Positions 12,120-21,421 of a stretch of DNA of 64,000 nt are shown one piece after another (the stretch's first letter is position 1; each line of letters opens with the position of its first letter). A model generated the notes under the pieces. That model was given only the letters and a program-made list of their open reading frames with translations. It had not been told where the DNA came from and did no database searches. Location of the stretch: NCBI RefSeq assembly GCF_001644575.1, contig NZ_CP015596.1, forward strand, positions 4,836,001 through 4,900,000, in the 5' to 3' direction. The position numbers and the translations under genes are program-made. This stretch comes from Mycobacterium adipatum. Its GTDB lineage: Bacteria; Actinomycetota; Actinomycetes; Mycobacteriales; Mycobacteriaceae.

Positions 12120-12956
12120 TCAGGCCCCGGCCATCCAGCCCAAGAGCGTCAGCACGATGACACCGAGCACGAGCAGCGGGCCGGTGACCCCCGCGCCGGC
12201 CGTCGCGCCGGCCACCGCGGCCAGACCCGCGAAGACCGCCAGCACGAGGAACAACAGGCGCACGCCCAGCACCGGATGGCGGCGCAGCACGACCCGCAGG
12301 GTCGGGCCGGGCACGGTGCGCAGCGTCCACCCGATCGCGACGATCGGCACCCCGGTGAACACCGCGGCGGCGATGCGCGGCAGTACGGTCGGGGCCGCGT
12401 CGGCGTGCATCGCTCCGACCACGATGAGCGCGGTCGCCAGCAAGACCACCGCAGCGGTCGCCCAACGCAGCACCCGGGTGACCGCGAGCGCAATGTTGCC
12501 CTCCGCGAGTGCACGCAACCCGGGATCCAGCCGGGCGGCTTCCAGTAACCCGCGCACCGCCGCGGTCACCGTGCCCATGCGCATCCTGCTGACGGCCAGA
12601 TTGTGGACCGCCATGGCGTGCCCGGGGTGCAGTCGCAATGCCTGCCGGTAGTCGGCTTCGGCCGCGTGCGCCCCCGTCAGCGTCCGCTGCAGATCGCCGC
12701 GCAGCACCAGCGCGTCGGCCGACGGGCCGGCCGCCACCGTCTGGTCGATGACGGCCAGCGCTTCCCGAAACCGGCCGGCGTCCCGCAGCAGACTGGCGTA
12801 GGTGTATTGCGCACGAGCAGAATTGGGGTATGCGGTGACGGTGTGCCACGCGGCCGGCAGCGCCTCCGCGAGTCGGCCCTGCCCGTAGAGCGCCAATACC
12901 TGCGAGTGCATGGCGTTTTCGTCACCCGGCGCTGGGCCAAGCGGTGGCCTGGTCAC
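12120..12956 (-). CDS. tetratricopeptide-repeat membrane protein
   Basis: Up to 278 residues. The first half carries TPR-like helical pairs (QVLALYGQGRLAEALPAAW, ARAQYTYASLLRDAGRFREAL, DYRQALRLHPGHAMAVHNLA), a protein-interaction scaffold. The second half has about four hydrophobic helices (VVLLATALIVVGAM; AAVFTGVPIVAIGW; RLLFLVLAVFAGLAA; LLVLGVIVLTLLGWMAG). The topology suggests a cytoplasmic TPR domain tethered to the membrane; function is unknown. GTG at 12956 gives MTRPPLG; ATG at 12911 (MHSQVLAL) is equally possible and would start exactly at the first TPR helix. It sits upstream of tmk with about 26 bases between. Confidence 0.7.
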   Translation of the reverse strand: MTRPPLGPAPGDENAMHSQVLALYGQGRLAEALPAAWHTVTAYPNSARAQYTYASLLRDAGRFREALAVIDQTVAAGPSADALVLRGDLQRTLTGAHAAEADYRQALRLHPGHAMAVHNLAVSRMRMGTVTAAVRGLLEAARLDPGLRALAEGNIALAVTRVLRWATAAVVLLATALIVVGAMHADAAPTVLPRIAAAVFTGVPIVAIGWTLRTVPGPTLRVVLRRHPVLGVRLLFLVLAVFAGLAAVAGATAGAGVTGPLLVLGVIVLTLLGWMAGA

Positions 12957-13064
12957 GTTTCTGATCCCCCTCCCGGCAAGGGGTATGCAGCCGGATAGAC
13001 CCCCGCCCCCGAATTTCCAGCCTAAGTCACCCGCACCGGTGGCAGGACACCAAAGTGTCGGGGT

Positions 13065-14372
13065 TCAGTAGGTCCCGCAGTTCGGCGCCGTCGGCACCCC
13101 GTTGACCCGGTCGGCAACCCACTGCAACGCCGGTTCACCGTCGACCGCCATCGGCAGCGCGTGGTTGATCACCAGCTTGTTGAAGATCGGCGGAGCCTCG
13201 TTGGTGCGGAATTCCACATCGCCGCCCTTGGCGCACCAGTCCTTGCCCAGTTGCACCACCGGCGCGTACGGCACCAACGGGTCGTAGCGGTTGCTGTTGA
13301 GCAGCACGGGCGCATTGGGTTTCAGCGTGCCGAGCTTCTGCAGGTCGAAGATGCCGCGGAACTGCGGATCCTGCAACAGCTCTGAGATCGGATGGTTGAA
13401 GTAAGGCTGCAGGTGCCGGAACATGAACTTGGTCAGCGACTCGGCGACACACTGGTCGCGGGTCTTGTCGACGAAGTCCATGCCGCGCGGGGTGAGCAGC
13501 GCCCGGATCTTGGGTGCGGCCTCCGGGTAGGACTGCATGACGCTGTTGAGCGCGTAGCCGATCACGCCGACCAGCGCGCTGCCGTCGGCGTACGGGATCA
13601 GATCGACCAGATCGGCCGGCGGCGCACCCGCATAGGTGCCGACGATCTTGAGTTCCGGCGCATAGGCGTCGGCCAGTTCGGCCGCCGAGGCGGCCGCCCC
13701 GCCGCCCTGTGAATAGCCCCAGAACACCACCGGCCCATCGGGTGTCAGCGAGGTGCCCGGCAGCTTGCGGGCCACCCGGGCCGCGTCGAGCATGGCGTGC
13801 CCTTGCGAGAGCCGGTTGACGTAGGTGTGGGTGACGCCGATGGTGCCCAGACCTTCGTAGTCGGTCATCAGGACCGCGAACCCGCGGTTCACCATGGTGT
13901 TCACGAATCCGGACTCGTAGTTGACCATGATGTCCAGGTACGGCGACCAGTGGACGCCCTGGTTGAACTGTCGTGACGGTGCGCACTGGTCACCTTGGCC
14001 CTGGGTGCCGGGACCGAACACGATCAGCGGGCGCGGGCCCTGTCCCGGCCAGGCGTTGAACGGCTCGAAGTAGGTGCCGGTGACCACATTCGCATTGCCG
14101 CGGCCATCGGTGCTGCGGTACATGACGCGGGTGCCGGTCGCGTTGATCCGACCGACCTGACCCGACGGCTCGATCACCAATCGGGACGGTTCGGAGCGCA
14201 CCAGCTCCCCCGGCGGAACGTCCGGCAACGGATTCGGTGGGGTGTAGAACGCGGTGTACTCGTCCTCGTTGTAGTACGGATACCAGTCGTCGGCATGCGC
14301 CAAACCGGTTGCGAGACAACCGATGACGAACCCCATACATGCGACGACGATGAACGCCCCGGCCCGAATCAC
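13065..14372 (-). CDS. secreted lipase-family alpha/beta hydrolase (paralogue E)
   Basis: 435 residues. A signal peptide (about residues 1-26, ending LATGLAHA) indicates export. The fold is that of secretory lipases (LIP family, PF03583-like): oxyanion-region FGPGTQGQGDQC, DYEGLG, the nucleophile elbow GYSQGG with Ser 221, an Asp in NSNRYDPLVPY, and a His near the C-terminus (VINHALP). Four cysteines could form disulfides. The family hydrolyses acylglycerols or other acyl esters. It is the least similar of five family members in the window; the other four are in the polysaccharide locus at 40-50 kb. Substrate unknown. Confidence 0.85.
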   Translation of the reverse strand: MIRAGAFIVVACMGFVIGCLATGLAHADDWYPYYNEDEYTAFYTPPNPLPDVPPGELVRSEPSRLVIEPSGQVGRINATGTRVMYRSTDGRGNANVVTGTYFEPFNAWPGQGPRPLIVFGPGTQGQGDQCAPSRQFNQGVHWSPYLDIMVNYESGFVNTMVNRGFAVLMTDYEGLGTIGVTHTYVNRLSQGHAMLDAARVARKLPGTSLTPDGPVVFWGYSQGGGAAASAAELADAYAPELKIVGTYAGAPPADLVDLIPYADGSALVGVIGYALNSVMQSYPEAAPKIRALLTPRGMDFVDKTRDQCVAESLTKFMFRHLQPYFNHPISELLQDPQFRGIFDLQKLGTLKPNAPVLLNSNRYDPLVPYAPVVQLGKDWCAKGGDVEFRTNEAPPIFNKLVINHALPMAVDGEPALQWVADRVNGVPTAPNCGTY

Positions 14373-14528
14373 TACCGGACAGTAACAAACAGGTAGCCGA
14401 ATGGCTACGAATTCCTCACGTTCCGTTTTGCCACCGAGATGTAATGCCTGTCATCGAAATTTGCCGGGGGTTCGGATCCACCGGCAAGCAGACCATACAC
14501 CAGCTACCGAGGTGTCGAACCGAACTGC

Positions 14529-14987
14529 TCAATCCAGGCTGGTCGCCTGCAGCACCAGCGTGGCTACGTCGCGATCCAGGAATGCATAGGTTGCGGTGGA
14601 CGCGGAGGAAAAACCCGCGTCGAGAAGTTCGCCGGTCAGGAACGGGCCGGGCGGCACCTCGGCGGAAAGTGCATCGGCCACCCTGGGCGCCCGCCCGGTG
14701 TCGGTGGGCGCGAACTGGTCGACCATGGCGCCCGCGACGGCCGGTGAGAGCTTGACGACGGCATCCGTCCAGCGCACCGCGTCCTCGGCCGGGTCGCCCC
14801 ACTGCAGCCAGGCCACCGCGTCGGGTGCGCCGACGGCGGGGAACACGGCGACCAGACCGGGAATGTCGCGACGGATGTCGGTGGGCGGGGGCGACGCCTC
14901 CGGCGCGGCCTGCTCGGACGTGTCAGAACAGCCGGTCGCCACGGCGGCACACAGGGCCGCCGTGGCGATGGCATTGCGAACATGCAC
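14529..14987 (-). CDS. small putative lipoprotein downstream of sahH
   Basis: 152 residues. A short signal peptide ends in a lipobox-like AVATGC, followed by a Ser/Pro/Glu-rich linker and a small globular domain (about residues 40-152, rich in Ala and Asp). I do not recognise the family. It starts only six bases after the sahH stop, so the two are very probably cotranscribed, though an exported lipoprotein has no obvious link to S-adenosylhomocysteine hydrolysis. Confidence 0.65.
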   Translation of the reverse strand: MHVRNAIATAALCAAVATGCSDTSEQAAPEASPPPTDIRRDIPGLVAVFPAVGAPDAVAWLQWGDPAEDAVRWTDAVVKLSPAVAGAMVDQFAPTDTGRAPRVADALSAEVPPGPFLTGELLDAGFSSASTATYAFLDRDVATLVLQATSLD

Positions 14988-14993
14988 GCTGGG

Positions 14994-16454
<1,461 letters not shown>

Positions 16455-16575
16455 GTGGATAGAGCCCCTTATTCATCGTCGTTCTCGATCGGTTGCCCGG
16501 CGCGCACAGCTGTGCGGGGGCGACACCGGTGGCCTGCGGGCTCGCGGGACAGGCACTTCTGCAGCGCTCTGCCAG
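16455..16575 (-). other. sahH leader region, possible structured RNA
   Basis: Between the tetR stop and sahH. Read toward sahH it contains AGAGCGCTGCAG near 16560-16570 and CGCAGGCC some 30 bases on, loosely like the core words of SAH riboswitches (GAGGNGCGYUGC and CAGGCUCGG). The match is incomplete, and GCAGCGCTC is itself nearly palindromic, so this is only a hint. Confidence 0.2.
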
Positions 16576-17208
16576 CTACCGGGTGTCTATGACACCGTAC
16601 CGCTCGGCGAACGGCGTCATGAGCCTAGCCAGATCCATGGCCACATCGTGGTCGGCTTCCGGGGGCATGGAGACATAGCTCATGGCCAGCCGGACGATGG
16701 CCCTGGCCAGCACTCCGGAGTCTTCGTCGGTGGCCTTGATCCAGCTGTGCTGGAACGTCTCGGTCAGCCGCTGCGAACACCGGGTGATGATCGGTCCGCT
16801 GTCGGTGGTGATGATCTGCAGGAGATCCGGCTTGGCTTCCCCGTTGAGCAACGAGATCACCAGCGGATCCGAGGCCGAGTCGATGAAGAACGCGCGGAAA
16901 CCCTCCAGGAACGCGTCGTAGACGCGGCCGACGTTGTGGTTGATCGCCGCGTCGACGGCGTTGACGAGGCGATCGGCCAGCCGCAGCGCATAACCCTCGG
17001 CCAGGCCCTGACGCGATCCGAATTCGTTGTAGATGGTCTGGCGGCTGATGCCGGCCGCCCGCGCGACGTCGGTGAGGGTGATCGACGACCAATCCCGGGT
17101 CAGCAGCATGTCGCGCATGCCGTCGAGGATCGAGTCCCGCAACAGCACCCGGGACGCCTCGGCGTACGGCACGCGCGGTGCCGTACGCCGGGTGTCGGGT
17201 GCGTTCAT
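16576..17208 (-). CDS. TetR family regulator of the alkane hydroxylase genes
   Basis: 210 residues. The N-terminal helix-turn-helix (about residues 35-70) includes ITLTDVARAAGISRQTIYNEFGSRQGL, the standard TetR DNA-binding segment; the rest is an all-helical ligand-binding and dimerisation domain. Its position directly after alkB-rubA-rubB matches the Rv3249c arrangement, so it probably represses that operon and is released by an alkane-derived or fatty acyl ligand (inference). The ATG at 17208 is chosen because a TAGGGT hexamer lies seven bases upstream and because homologues start near here; the upstream extension would overlap rubB. A palindrome over the alkB -35 box is its likely operator. 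Confidence 0.88.
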   Translation of the reverse strand: MNAPDTRRTAPRVPYAEASRVLLRDSILDGMRDMLLTRDWSSITLTDVARAAGISRQTIYNEFGSRQGLAEGYALRLADRLVNAVDAAINHNVGRVYDAFLEGFRAFFIDSASDPLVISLLNGEAKPDLLQIITTDSGPIITRCSQRLTETFQHSWIKATDEDSGVLARAIVRLAMSYVSMPPEADHDVAMDLARLMTPFAERYGVIDTR

Positions 17209-17215
17209 AGTCGCG

Positions 17216-17221
17216 ACCCTA
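17216..17221 (-). promoter_or_regulatory. -10 hexamer TAGGGT, leaderless start of tetR
   Basis: TAGGGT on the minus strand is separated by 7 bases from the ATG at 17208. It would give the regulator its own promoter besides read-through from alkB. Confidence 0.45.
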
Positions 17222-17270
17222 TAACTTCGCGCCGCCGGGAGGCGCTGTTGACGCCCCGGCGCCCGAACGG

Positions 17271-17450
17271 TCACGGCCGGGCGATCTCGACCATGTCGAA
17301 ATCGGATTTCGCCGCGCCGCAGTCCGGGCAACTCCAGTCCTCGGGGATGTCATCCCAGCGGGTACCGGGGGCGATACCGTCCTCGGGCCAGCCCTTGGCT
17401 TCGTCGTATTCGAAGCCGCATTGCACGCAGACGAACAGTTTGTAGTCCAT
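17271..17450 (-). CDS. rubB: rubredoxin (RubB-like)
   Basis: 59 residues: [20 protein letters not shown], then [20 protein letters not shown] and [10 protein letters not shown]. The two CxxC pairs (C8/C11 and C41/C44) bind one iron. Rubredoxins carry electrons from a reductase to the alkane hydroxylase. The first CxxC is followed by G-F-E-Y-D, the family signature. It starts 27 bases after rubA and is read in the same direction. It resembles AlkG2-type rubredoxins able to replace one another in alkane oxidation, by analogy. Confidence 0.93.
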   Translation of the reverse strand: MDYKLFVCVQCGFEYDEAKGWPEDGIAPGTRWDDIPEDWSCPDCGAAKSDFDMVEIARP

Positions 17451-17477
17451 GGGTGTTCCTCTCGGGTCCGGCCGGTT

Positions 17478-17660
17478 CTATGTCCCGGCGCTTGCCTCGT
17501 CGTGCACTTCGAAGTCGACCTTCTCCCGTACCGCGCAGTCCGGGCAGCACCAGTCGTCAGGTATGCGATCCCAGCTCGTTCCGGCCGGAAAGCCTTCGCG
17601 GGGAGCACCTTTGGCCTCGTCGTACACGTAGCCACACGCCGGGCAACGGTAGGCGCTCAC
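17478..17660 (-). CDS. rubA: rubredoxin (RubA-like)
   Basis: 60 residues beginning MSAYRCPACGYVYDEAKGAP, with CPDC in the second half; the four cysteines (C6/C9 and C39/C42) bind the iron. It overlaps the alkB stop by four bases and so is translationally coupled to the hydroxylase that it serves. It differs from the second rubredoxin in the iron-loop residues (CCPDC versus SCPDC), consistent with the usual pair of AlkG1- and AlkG2-type rubredoxins; only one type normally supports hydroxylation. Confidence 0.95.
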   Translation of the reverse strand: MSAYRCPACGYVYDEAKGAPREGFPAGTSWDRIPDDWCCPDCAVREKVDFEVHDEASAGT

Positions 17661-18883
17661 TGGGGTGCCGCCGCGTGACCGTACTTCGCCAGCACCTTGT
17701 CACGCATCCGGGGATGGATGTTCACCTTGGTGAGGTCGCCGCCGTAGTGCGCCAGCACCCGGTGATCCATCACCTTGCGCCACAGCGGCGGAAAGTAGGT
17801 CAGCCCCACCATCGACGCGTAGCCGCTGGGCAGGTTCGGTGCGCCCTCCATGCTGCGCAACGTCTGGTAGCGCCGGGTCGGGTTGGCGTGGTGATCGCTG
17901 TGGCGCTGCAGGTGATAGAGGAACAGGTTGGTGACGATGTGGTCGGAGTTCCAGCTGTGCTCGGGTGCGCAGCGTTCGTAGCGCCCGTTGGCGGTCTTCT
18001 GCCGCAGCAGGCCGTAATGCTCGAGGTAGTTCACCGTCTCCAGCAGCGAGAAGCCGAACACCACGGAGATCAGCACATACGGGATGACCGCGACGCCGAA
18101 GACCGCCAGGATCGCCCCGTAGAGCACCACCGACATCGCCCAGGCATTCAGCACATCGTTGGACCAGTGCCACTTGCTCTTGCCGACTCGCTCGAGCCGC
18201 TTGGCCTCCAGCTCCCACGAGGATTTCAGGCTGCCCCACACGCTGCGCGGGAGGAACTCCCAGAACGTCTCGCCGAACCGCGCGGACGCCGGATCCTCCG
18301 GGGTGGCCACGCGCACGTGGTGACCGCGGTTGTGCTCGATGAAGAAATGGCCGTAGCAGGTCTGCGCGAGGGTGACCTTGCTGAGCCAGCGCTCCAAAGT
18401 CTCCTTCTTGTGCCCCATTTCGTGGGCGGTGTTGATCCCGACGCCACCCATCATGCCCACCGACAGGGCAAGACCGATCTTGGCCGGCCAGCCCAGCGAT
18501 CCGTCGAAGCCGAGCCAGCTCAGGTCCGCCGCGGTGAACAGGTAGGCGCCCAGCACCAGCGTCAGGTACTGGAACGGGATGAAGCTGTAGGTGCAGTAGC
18601 GGTAGTAGCGGTCGTTCTCCAGCCGCTCCATCAGCTCGTCGGGCGGGTTCTCCCCGTCGGGCCCGAACCGCCGATCCAGCAACGGCAGCACGATGTACAC
18701 CAGGATCGGACCGATCCAGAACGGCACCTGCGCCGCGGCGTGCCAACCGAACTGGTTGAGCGCCCAGACGATCGGGAGCATCACCAGCACCGCGGTGGGC
18801 ACGATCAGCCCCATCAGCCACAAGTGCCGCTTGCGGTCGCGCCACTGCCCGACCGGGGTCGTCGCTTCGGATTGCGTCGTCAC
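17657..18883 (-). CDS. alkB: alkane 1-monooxygenase
   Basis: 408 residues, an integral membrane non-heme di-iron enzyme that converts n-alkanes to primary alcohols with O2 and rubredoxin electrons. All three histidine boxes are intact: HEMGH (154-158), HNRGHH (184-189) and LQRHSDHH (326-332), plus the NYLEHYG motif at about 285-291. Hydrophobic helices surround them. The GTG start at 18883 follows GGAGG by ten bases. It is the first gene of alkB-rubA-rubB-tetR and has a strong promoter with an operator-like palindrome just upstream. The gene indicates hydrocarbon or fatty-alkane use. Confidence 0.97.
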   Translation of the reverse strand: MTTQSEATTPVGQWRDRKRHLWLMGLIVPTAVLVMLPIVWALNQFGWHAAAQVPFWIGPILVYIVLPLLDRRFGPDGENPPDELMERLENDRYYRYCTYSFIPFQYLTLVLGAYLFTAADLSWLGFDGSLGWPAKIGLALSVGMMGGVGINTAHEMGHKKETLERWLSKVTLAQTCYGHFFIEHNRGHHVRVATPEDPASARFGETFWEFLPRSVWGSLKSSWELEAKRLERVGKSKWHWSNDVLNAWAMSVVLYGAILAVFGVAVIPYVLISVVFGFSLLETVNYLEHYGLLRQKTANGRYERCAPEHSWNSDHIVTNLFLYHLQRHSDHHANPTRRYQTLRSMEGAPNLPSGYASMVGLTYFPPLWRKVMDHRVLAHYGGDLTKVNIHPRMRDKVLAKYGHAAAPQ

Positions 18884-18925
18884 AGCCCATTCACCTCCAT
18901 GTGAGTGCCATCACTAATGGATTTG

Positions 18926-18954
18926 ACTATAGAGCCCACTTTGTCCGATGTCTA
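18926..18954 (-). promoter_or_regulatory. alkB promoter (TAGACA-N17-TATAGT)
   Basis: Read on the minus strand: -35 TAGACA (18949-18954), a 17-base spacer and -10 TATAGT (18926-18931), about 43 bases before the alkB start. Both boxes are close to the consensus for the housekeeping sigma factor. Confidence 0.75.
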
Positions 18955-18960
18955 GACAAA
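18940..18960. promoter_or_regulatory. candidate TetR operator over the alkB -35 box
   Basis: TTTGTC-N9-GACAAA spans 18940-18960, and within it TGTCTAGACA (18949-18958) is a perfect 10-bp palindrome. It overlaps the -35 hexamer, so a bound TetR dimer would block RNA polymerase. Confidence 0.6.
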
Positions 18961-19119
18961 ACATAACTATTTGTAAAAGTGATCGGCCGATGCGGACCGA
19001 CACCTCGACGAGGACGGGCGTGCCGACACCATCGGCCACGGCGGCGGCAATAGCCGAGGAGGAGACGGTCGGTGGCCTTGGGTTCGGTGCAGGGGCGCCG
19101 CCGGTGCGGCGCAGCGGGG

Positions 19120-20346
19120 TCAGAACCCGACGGTCACCCGGAACAACCGCGCGGGCTCGGCGGTGTACAGCCGGATCTGCCCGTCATCGGCGGACACCCA
19201 TGCGGCGCCGCCACGCTCCAGGGTCACCGACCCGGACTTGGCGCGCACCTCGACGGTGCCCTCGATGCACAACAGCACCTGCGGGCCGTCGTGTTCGGCC
19301 GGCGCGTCGATAACGTGTCCCACCTGTTCGCCGCTCACCTGCAGCACCGACACCGCGAACTCCGGGGCCGGGGTGTCATAGACCAGTTCGGCCCCACCGC
19401 GGGTCGATCGGGGCAGGATCACCGAGTCGTCGGCCGGCGTGAAGTCCAGCACGCGCAGCAGTTCCGGCACGTCGACGTGCTTGGGCGTCAACCCGCCCCG
19501 CAGCACATTGTCGGAGTTCGCCATCACCTCGAAGCCCACGCCGTGCAGATAGGCGTGCAGGTTGCCGGCCGGCAGGTAGATCCCCTCGCCGGGCGCCAGC
19601 GTGATGCGGTTCAGCAGCATCGCGGCCAGCACCCCCGCGTCACCGGGATAGCGTTCACCGAGTTCGAGGATCGTCTTGGCCTCGGCCTGGAAGGTCGTCT
19701 CACCCGAACGGATGTAGTTGATCGCGCCGTCGAGCACGGCGGGCACCAGCAGATCGAGTGCGGGCTGGGGCGCGGTGATCCAGGTGGTGAACAACGCGCG
19801 CAGCCCGTCGGCGTCGGATTGGCCCTCGAGCAGGGCGATGTAGGGATCCAGGTCGGCGACGGCCAGCGCACGCATGAATTCCACGCTGGCCGCGGCCGGG
19901 CGGAACCCTGCCAGCGCCTCGAACTGGCCCAGCGCCACGATCAGTTCCGGCTTGTGGCTGGCGTCCCGGTAATTGCGGGTCGGCGCCGACACCGGAATGC
20001 CGAGCCGCTCCTCGCGTTCGAAGCCGTGCACGGCCTGCTGACTGCTGGGGTGCGCCTGCAGCGACAACGGCTCGTCCGCGGCGAGTACCTTGGCCAGAAA
20101 CGGCAACCCGTCACCGAATCGGGCCCGCGCGCCCTCGCCGAGTTGCCCCGCCGGGTCGGCGCCGATCACGTCCAGCAGCGAGCGCTCACCCTCATCGGTC
20201 ACGCAGTGCGCCGAGTCACCCGGGTGCGCGCCGAACCACAGCTCCGCCTCGGGATGTTGTGTGGGGCTTTGCCTTCCGGTGAACTCAGCTATCGCGGTAC
20301 GCGACCCCCACGCGTATTTCCGGACAGCGCCACGGAGCAGATTCAC
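19120..20346 (-). CDS. manA: mannose-6-phosphate isomerase, class I
   Basis: 408 residues, a zinc-dependent enzyme that interconverts fructose-6-phosphate and mannose-6-phosphate, the entry to GDP-mannose for mannosylated cell-envelope lipids. The type I signature NYRDASHKPELIVAL (about residues 128-142), LQAHPSSQQA near 95 with metal-binding residues, and PAGNLHAYLHGVGFEVMANSDN near 260-285 are intact. The GTG start lies four bases after the upstream gene's stop. It is the last of pmmA, the Rv3256c-like gene and manA, a mannose-activation operon. Confidence 0.95.
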   Translation of the reverse strand: MNLLRGAVRKYAWGSRTAIAEFTGRQSPTQHPEAELWFGAHPGDSAHCVTDEGERSLLDVIGADPAGQLGEGARARFGDGLPFLAKVLAADEPLSLQAHPSSQQAVHGFEREERLGIPVSAPTRNYRDASHKPELIVALGQFEALAGFRPAAASVEFMRALAVADLDPYIALLEGQSDADGLRALFTTWITAPQPALDLLVPAVLDGAINYIRSGETTFQAEAKTILELGERYPGDAGVLAAMLLNRITLAPGEGIYLPAGNLHAYLHGVGFEVMANSDNVLRGGLTPKHVDVPELLRVLDFTPADDSVILPRSTRGGAELVYDTPAPEFAVSVLQVSGEQVGHVIDAPAEHDGPQVLLCIEGTVEVRAKSGSVTLERGGAAWVSADDGQIRLYTAEPARLFRVTVGF

Positions 20347-20350
20347 ACCC

Positions 20351-21421
20351 TCAACCTCGCACCAGTCGTAGGTACACGGCGGTCATCTCCAGACGCACCG
20401 CCAGCGTCGCCAACTGCTGTTCCAGGCGCACGCCCCCGATCACGGTCCCGGCGTCGGGCACATCGTCGGCGCTGACCACATCCAGGTCGGCAAAGCCCTC
20501 GGTCCGCGTCACCACCGCGGGTCGGCGCTCATCGGAGGTCAGCACCACGGTGCGCACCCGCGACGGCAGCGGACCGTCGAATTCCTCGTCGTGGAACAGC
20601 GCGGTCTCGTAGTCCACCGGCGCGATGTTCAGCGGGCTCACCGCCGCCAGCGCGTCGGCGAGCCCGACCGCCGCCACCACCTGACGCGCCACCCGCAGCA
20701 GCACCGCAGCGCCGTGCTGCGCCAGCGCCAGCATCGCCGCGCTGTCCGCGGCCAGCACGACGTCGCGGCCGGTCAAGCGCTCGGCCAGCGTCTTGGCCGG
20801 ATTGGTGAACAGCTCGCGGGCCGCGCTGTTGCGCAGGGCCTCGGCATCGAGGGCATCGGCCAGCGCACCGATATCGACGCGCGCCGCGTCGTCGACGACG
20901 GACAGCACCGCCACCCCGGCCGCCAGATAACGGGTCAACCCGAACTCGTCGGGGACCGGCAGCCGCGGCGCCAGCACGGCCGCGCGACCGGCCGTCGCGT
21001 CGCGCAGCGGTCCCTCGTGCGGCGCGACCACGGCGACCCGTGCACCGCGGCGCACACCGGTCGCGGCGGCGGTCACCAGCACCGGATCACCGGCATCGGC
21101 GCCGGCCACCACCACGACATCCAGCGCACCGGTCCACGGCGGAACCTCGGGCGCCACCACGATGGGGACACCGCTGGCCGCCCCGAGCGCCGCCGCCAGC
21201 ACGGCGCCGGCGGCCCGGGCCGCGCCGGCCTCGGCAATCCAGATGAGCGTGCGCGGCGGGATCTCGGACCGCAGCAGATCCAAGGCACCCTCGTCGACCG
21301 CGGCCGCGGTGGCGCGCACCTGCGCGCCGGCCATGGCGGCCGCCCGCAGCAGCCCCTCGCGGTCGGCAGCCAGCAACCCCTCGACATCGTCGAGGTCGAT
21401 GGTGGCCGCCCGAGAGGTCAC
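20351..21421 (-). CDS. Rv3256c-like protein, TobH/SIS-type
   Basis: 356 residues. The sequence has Rossmann-like alternation with Gly/Ala-rich strands (VDVVVVAGADAGDPVLVTAAATG, RVAVVAPHEGPLRDATAGR) reminiscent of SIS-type phosphosugar isomerases, though catalytic residues are not evident. Homologues are annotated TobH in actinobacteria. It overlaps pmmA by four bases and is followed after four bases by manA, so a role in mannose-phosphate metabolism or its regulation is likely by context only. A short N-terminal segment MTSRAATIDLDDVEGLLAADREGLLRA is conserved-looking. Confidence 0.8.
   Translation of the reverse strand: MTSRAATIDLDDVEGLLAADREGLLRAAAMAGAQVRATAAAVDEGALDLLRSEIPPRTLIWIAEAGAARAAGAVLAAALGAASGVPIVVAPEVPPWTGALDVVVVAGADAGDPVLVTAAATGVRRGARVAVVAPHEGPLRDATAGRAAVLAPRLPVPDEFGLTRYLAAGVAVLSVVDDAARVDIGALADALDAEALRNSAARELFTNPAKTLAERLTGRDVVLAADSAAMLALAQHGAAVLLRVARQVVAAVGLADALAAVSPLNIAPVDYETALFHDEEFDGPLPSRVRTVVLTSDERRPAVVTRTEGFADLDVVSADDVPDAGTVIGGVRLEQQLATLAVRLEMTAVYLRLVRG

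Noticed and set aside
12953..12985. GTTT ... GGGTAT resembling a sigma F promoter on the plus strand
   Set aside because: The spacer is 20 bases, longer than the 15-17 expected, and it would transcribe antisense to the lipase gene.
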